Positions 60,953-64,000 of a stretch of DNA of 64,000 bases are shown piece by piece. Location of the stretch: assembly GCA_900540375.1 (NCBI GenBank), contig UQFS01000015.1, positions 11,835-75,834 on the forward strand, read 5' to 3'. This stretch comes from an uncultured Prevotella sp. GTDB lineage: Bacteria; Bacteroidota; Bacteroidia; Bacteroidales; Bacteroidaceae. Made by a program: the position numbers and the translations under genes. The notes under the pieces were generated by a model. It saw only the letters and a list, made by a program, of their open reading frames with translations. It made no database searches and was not told where the DNA came from. Within the stretch, counting starts at the first letter, position 1. Every line of letters starts with the position of its first letter.

Positions 60953-61225
60953 TTAGATGCGGTGCATCTGGTTGAAGATTTCTTCCAATTGTATTTTTGT
61001 CTGCACGCCGATGCTCTTGCCGATCTCGGTAAGCTCGTTGCTCACCTGCTCGAAGGTCTTCTGTGTGTCTGTCACGTCGACGATCATCATCATGTTGAAG
61101 AATCCGTCTACGATGGTCTGCGTGATATCCAAGATGTTCACCTGATTGTCGGCGAGATAGGTGCACACTTTGGCTATGATGCCGACAGCATCCTTGCCCA
61201 CTACCGTGATAATAGCTTTTGTCAT
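60953..61225 (-). CDS. ACT-domain protein (UPF0237)
   Basis: 90 residues forming one ACT domain: begins MTKAIITVVGKDAVGIIAKVC, typical of GcvR-like or UPF0237 ACT proteins, and continues VNILDITQTIVDGFFNMMMIV. ACT domains bind amino acids and regulate partner proteins. It is upstream of, and coupled to, the PFL-family gene, and lies 53 nt after serB on the same strand, so the serine/amino-acid theme may extend through this cluster. Confidence 0.93.
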   Translation of the reverse strand: MTKAIITVVGKDAVGIIAKVCTYLADNQVNILDITQTIVDGFFNMMMIVDVTDTQKTFEQVSNELTEIGKSIGVQTKIQLEEIFNQMHRI

Positions 61226-61278
61226 GTCTTACAATATTTTATAGATTACATTTCTCGTTTTGTGATTGTTATATCGTA

Positions 61279-62568
61279 TTACCCCTTTGCCTCCATGGTC
61301 TTTGGCTCTTCGATATAGCTGTCTTTGAAGCCGAGGAAGTAGAGCACACCATCGAGACCCAGACTGTTGATACTCTGCCGGGCACCAGCCTGCACACGCG
61401 GCTTGGCGTGGAAGGCGATGCCCAGTCCGGCTTCGGTGATCATCGGCAGGTCGTTGGCACCGTCGCCCACAGCGATCGTCTGCGCGAGGTTGACTTTCTC
61501 CACCTGCGCGATGAGCTTCAGCAGTTCGGCTTTGCGCTTGCCGTCGACAATATCACCGACATAGTGTCCCGTGAGTTTGCCGTCTTCGCCTATCTCCAAC
61601 TCGTTGGCATAGACATAGTCAATACCGAATTTGCGCTGGAGATATTCACCGAAATAGGTGAAACCACCGCTGAGTATCGCGATCTTGTAGCCACAACGCT
61701 TGAGCACCGTCATCAGTCGGGGCACGCCTTCGGTAATCGGCAGATGCTCGGCAATGTCCTGCATCACGCTCACGTCGAGGCCCTTGAGCAGTGCCACTCG
61801 TTCGGTGAAACTCTCCTTGAAGTCGATTTCGCCGCGCATGGCCCGTTCGGTAATCGCTCTGACCTTGTCACCGACGCCAGCGCACTCGGCCAGTTCGTCG
61901 ATACATTCGGTTTGGATGAGCGTGGAGTCCATATCAAAACAGATGAGACGGCGCATGCGGCGGTACATGTCGTCGTGCTGAAACGAGAAGTCGATGCCCA
62001 TGCCCTGCGAAAGCTGCATCAGTTCAGCTTGCATGCGTTGCCGGTCTTCGGGAGTACCACGGAGCGAAAACTCGATACAAGCCCGCACGTTGCGCTCGGG
62101 GTGCATGATGCTCGGACGACCCGTGAGACGGATGATAGAGTCGATGTTCAGTCCTTGCGCTGCTACGATCTTTGCGGCTCCGGCGATGTCGCGTGCTGAG
62201 AGTGAACGGCCGATGACGGTGAGGATATAGCGGTTCTTACCCTGTCGGTTGACCCAATCCTCATACTCTTCATCGGTGACAGGCGAAAAGCCAATGTTCA
62301 CACCGAGCTCGTTGGCCTTGAAGAGCAGTTCTTTCATCACCTGACCCGACGAGCGGTCGTCGATGCGAATGAGGATGCCCAAGGAGAGCGTGGCGTGGAT
62401 GTCAGCCTGGCCAATGTCGAGCACCGTAGCGTCGTAGTTGGCAAGGATGTTTGTGATCTGAGCCGTCAGTCCGGGGTGGTCCTGCCCAGTGACACTGATG
62501 AGTATTTGTTCCTCCTTGTTGTTAGAATTATGTTCATTGTTGCGAATGTCGTTCTCTGTATTGTCCAT
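61279..62568 (-). CDS. serB: Phosphoserine phosphatase with ACT domains
   Basis: Final step of serine synthesis: removes phosphate from L-3-phosphoserine. 429 residues: N-terminal ACT domain (about 22-95, ILISVTGQDHPGLTAQITNI) and second ACT-like domain (about 112-190, ILTVIGRSLSARDIAGAAKI), then a HAD hydrolase (about 205-420) with nucleophile Asp212 in CFDMDSTLIQTECIDE, motif II SGGF, motif III Lys in GKRKAELLK, and GDGANDLPM. Longer than E. coli SerB (322), as usual in Bacteroidetes. It begins 3 bp after the TetR gene, so the regulator and enzyme share a transcript. Confidence 0.95.
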   Translation of the reverse strand: MDNTENDIRNNEHNSNNKEEQILISVTGQDHPGLTAQITNILANYDATVLDIGQADIHATLSLGILIRIDDRSSGQVMKELLFKANELGVNIGFSPVTDEEYEDWVNRQGKNRYILTVIGRSLSARDIAGAAKIVAAQGLNIDSIIRLTGRPSIMHPERNVRACIEFSLRGTPEDRQRMQAELMQLSQGMGIDFSFQHDDMYRRMRRLICFDMDSTLIQTECIDELAECAGVGDKVRAITERAMRGEIDFKESFTERVALLKGLDVSVMQDIAEHLPITEGVPRLMTVLKRCGYKIAILSGGFTYFGEYLQRKFGIDYVYANELEIGEDGKLTGHYVGDIVDGKRKAELLKLIAQVEKVNLAQTIAVGDGANDLPMITEAGLGIAFHAKPRVQAGARQSINSLGLDGVLYFLGFKDSYIEEPKTMEAKG

Positions 62569-62571
62569 GCT

Positions 62572-63174
62572 CTATTTCATCAAACTGTTATGCTTGTTGC
62601 CCAGCGCTCCGTAGACGACTTTCTCTACGAGCGGCTTGCTTGTCTCTTCGGTGAGCCCATGGCCGAGCCGTCCGTAGATAAAAGGCACTTCCAATCCCTT
62701 AATACAATAATGAGTGATATCGGCAACAAGATCCACATTGTCAATGTCGAACTCTCCGTCGGCCTTTCCGTCAGCATATACTTTTCGGAAAAGTTCAATC
62801 TCGTCCTCGTCGAAATTCTTGCGCACCTTCTCCACCGTCCAGATGTTGCGGAAGAACTCAGCGCGCAGGTTACCGTTGCGCACCACTGTTTCCTTGATCA
62901 TGCTCAGATGGGTGTAGATGAGCTCTACGATCTTATCTTGTGGACGAATCTTTTTCGCGGCCACTTCGTCGAGCTTGTCACTCAGCCGTTCGAGTTCAGA
63001 CTCGATGACGGCGTAGTAGACATCCTCCTTGCGGTTGAAGTAAGTATAAAGCGTGCGGCGGCCTTTGCCTGAAGCTACGGCAATGTCATTCATCGTCGTG
63101 CCGGCAAGTCCATTCTTGGCGAAGAGTTGTCTCGCCACATCCACTAATTTCTGCCTTGTCTTTGAGATTGACAT
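62572..63174 (-). CDS. TetR-family transcriptional regulator
   Basis: 200 residues. N-terminal TetR helix-turn-helix (about 8-60: RQKLVDVARQLFAKNGLAG, TTMNDIAVASGKGRRTLYTYF) and a helical ligand-binding domain (about 70-200) of no recognised specificity. First gene of a unit with serB, with only 3 nt between. An inverted repeat overlaps its own promoter (63204-63228), so autoregulation and control of serB are likely. The ligand is unknown; a metabolite of serine or one-carbon metabolism is a guess. Confidence 0.93.
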   Translation of the reverse strand: MSISKTRQKLVDVARQLFAKNGLAGTTMNDIAVASGKGRRTLYTYFNRKEDVYYAVIESELERLSDKLDEVAAKKIRPQDKIVELIYTHLSMIKETVVRNGNLRAEFFRNIWTVEKVRKNFDEDEIELFRKVYADGKADGEFDIDNVDLVADITHYCIKGLEVPFIYGRLGHGLTEETSKPLVEKVVYGALGNKHNSLMK

Positions 63175-63203
63175 GTTGTTTCTGCTATTTAGTGCACACT
63201 ATG

Positions 63204-63228
63204 TTGCACATTCGTAATCTGTGTGCAA
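63204..63228 (-). promoter_or_regulatory. Candidate TetR operator
   Basis: Inverted repeat TTGCACA / TGTGCAA (63204-63210, 63222-63228) with an 11-nt spacer, covering the -7 box and start region of the tetR-serB promoter; further GTGCAC half-sites lie at 63192-63197. Confidence 0.55.
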
Positions 63229-63256
63229 AAATAACTGATTTTTCTGAGATGGCAAA
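63226..63256 (-). promoter_or_regulatory. Promoter of tetR-serB
   Basis: Minus strand: TTTG (63253-63256), 19-nt spacer, TATTTTTG (63226-63233). The rest of the 63257-63487 gap is AT-rich with no gene seen. Confidence 0.75.
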
Positions 63257-63487
63257 ATCATAAGAGCGATTTATTATTCTTTGCCTCATTTTCTTATCAT
63301 TTTGTTTTTTCACAGTCCTTCTTCCGGCAGAGTTTGCGGCAATATTCCGCAATACCTATATTAAGGCTGTTCTATCCTTTATGATGATGTGTATCACTCT
63401 TTAATAATCATGTGCATCTCTTTAATTACTCTATTATATCCGTATTTGTTAATAAGTAATAATTATCAGTAGTTTCTCTCGGAAACA

Positions 63488-63519
63488 TTTGGTAGTTTCG
63501 GATAATCCTCGTACCTTTG
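63488..63519 (+). promoter_or_regulatory. Promoter of tRNA-fMet
   Basis: TTTG (63488-63491), 20-nt spacer, TACCTTTG (63512-63519). Confidence 0.8.
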
Positions 63520-63562
63520 CAGTCGCAATTGAGAAATAAACATTTTCTCAGTTAGCTTACAT

Positions 63563-63635
63563 CGCGGAGTGGAGCAGTTGGTAGCTCGCCAGGCTCATAA
63601 CCTGGAGGTCGCACGTTCGAGTCCTGCCTCCGCAA
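63563..63635 (+). tRNA. Initiator tRNA-fMet (anticodon CAT)
   Basis: Acceptor arms CGCGGAG / CTCCGCA give the unpaired C1:A72 that marks bacterial initiators; A11:U24 in the D-stem (GAGC/GCTC) is a second mark. Anticodon stem CCAGG-CTCATAA-CCTGG has A29:U41, so only two of the three classic G:C pairs. The T-stem GCACG / CCTGC carries a C:C mismatch at 52:62. CCA is not encoded. Confidence 0.93.
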
Positions 63636-63640
63636 CTATA

Positions 63641-63683
63641 ACGTCCGAAGTCGTTGAAAATCAACACTTCGGGCGTTTTATTT
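63641..63683 (+). terminator. Terminator after tRNA-fMet
   Basis: Stem ACGTCCGAAGT / ACTTCGGGCGT with an inner GTTG/CAAC extension, then TTTTATTT. Confidence 0.88.
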
Positions 63684-63848
63684 GTTTTGTGCGAACGAAT
63701 ATCGGACGATTTTGGTTAAGTTTGAAGTAAATTCACCTGGCCAGATTTGAGTTCCATACTGTTGATGAGTATACCTCCGACAGTCACGCAAATGTAGATA
63801 ATCTCTATTCTCATATGAACAGTTACGATTCTTGAATGTTGCAGCAAA

Positions 63849-64000
63849 TGTTAGATAAACTGACATTTTAGAGGCCTTTTCCTGCCGTTCTTTGCAAGCA
63901 AAAGGTCTCTCGCCCGATTTTTTGCGATTTTTGCGTGTTTTCTTAAGTTGTTGATTAACAACGAGATAAGTTTTTGATCATTTCGGGGCTCTTGTCAAAG
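63849..64000 (-). repeat. Dispersed intergenic element, copy D, cut by right edge
   Basis: Reverse orientation. The box (63849-63876) read on the minus strand is GGCCTCTAAAATGTCAGTTT then ATCTAACA. At the right edge the minus strand begins CTTTGACAAGAG and continues CCCCGAAATGATC, matching the repeat unit and tail of copies B and C, so its array should lie just beyond base 64000. The rest of the stretch 63684-64000 shows no gene. Confidence 0.6.

Noticed and set aside
63678..63866. 62-codon minus-strand open frame at the right end
   Set aside because: Overlaps the conserved box of element copy D and the tRNA-fMet terminator region; no protein features.

Overview
The window comes from a Bacteroidales chromosome, most likely a Prevotellaceae (Prevotella-type) member. 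Evidence: SusC/SusD outer-membrane pair, hybrid two-component regulator fused to an AraC domain, complete Bat (aerotolerance) operon, a protein with a type IX secretion type-B C-terminal domain, and repeated promoters of the Bacteroidetes form TTTG-N19/20-TAnnTTTG. No rRNA, CRISPR array, prophage or insertion sequence was seen.

Layout. 1-1517: 5' part of a TonB-dependent receptor running off the left edge. 1661-2734: glycerate kinase. 3295-14703: fructan utilisation locus, all on the minus strand: SusC, SusD and GH32 in one unit; fructokinase and an FHS-type sugar permease in a second; the sensor-regulator upstream. The regulator has a sugar-binding sensor, membrane helix, HisKA, receiver and AraC domain but no ATPase (HATPase_c) domain. 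14745-16251: dciA-like gene and recF. 16463-21402 (+): TPR protein, ribH, small unknown, nrnA-like DHH phosphoesterase, lipoprotein, glmM. 21690-28846 (-): type II NADH dehydrogenase, two-domain esterase plus BadF-type kinase, and an SDR oxidoreductase with uxuA (glucuronate pathway). 29265-33200 (+): AraC/AT-hook regulator, DPP III, HEAT-like alkylation-repair family protein, lipoprotein. 33552-42232 (+): moxR-DUF58-batD-like-batA-batB-batC-batD-batE. 42249-47444 (+): PAP2 phosphatase, queA, Smr protein, nadE. 47577-49682 (-): lipoprotein, octahistidine membrane peptide, OprO/P porin. tRNA-Pro(TGG) at 49956. 50732-55168 (-): GSCFA protein, uvrA, type IX cargo-like protein. 55303-58993 (+): LysM/binding-protein fusion, beta-barrel protein, POT transporter. 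59064-63174 (-): a broken BspA-like gene, PFL/ACT pair, serB with a TetR regulator. tRNA-fMet at 63563.

The most unusual content lies between genes. A dispersed non-coding element occurs at about 2840-3127, 23374-23673, 50289-50598 and, inverted and cut by the window edge, 63849-64000. Each full copy has an array of imperfect 22-nt repeat units (G.T..TTTGAC plus 11 variable bases) followed 110-170 bp later by a conserved box with AAAATGTCAGTTTATC. Related 21-22-nt arrays sit inside the bat operon. I do not recognise this family. Other points of interest are a promoter-plus-terminator unit for an ~88-nt non-coding RNA at 26380-26467, the ATPase-less hybrid regulator, a REP-like repeat that encodes the tail of Ndh, and the natural His8 peptide.
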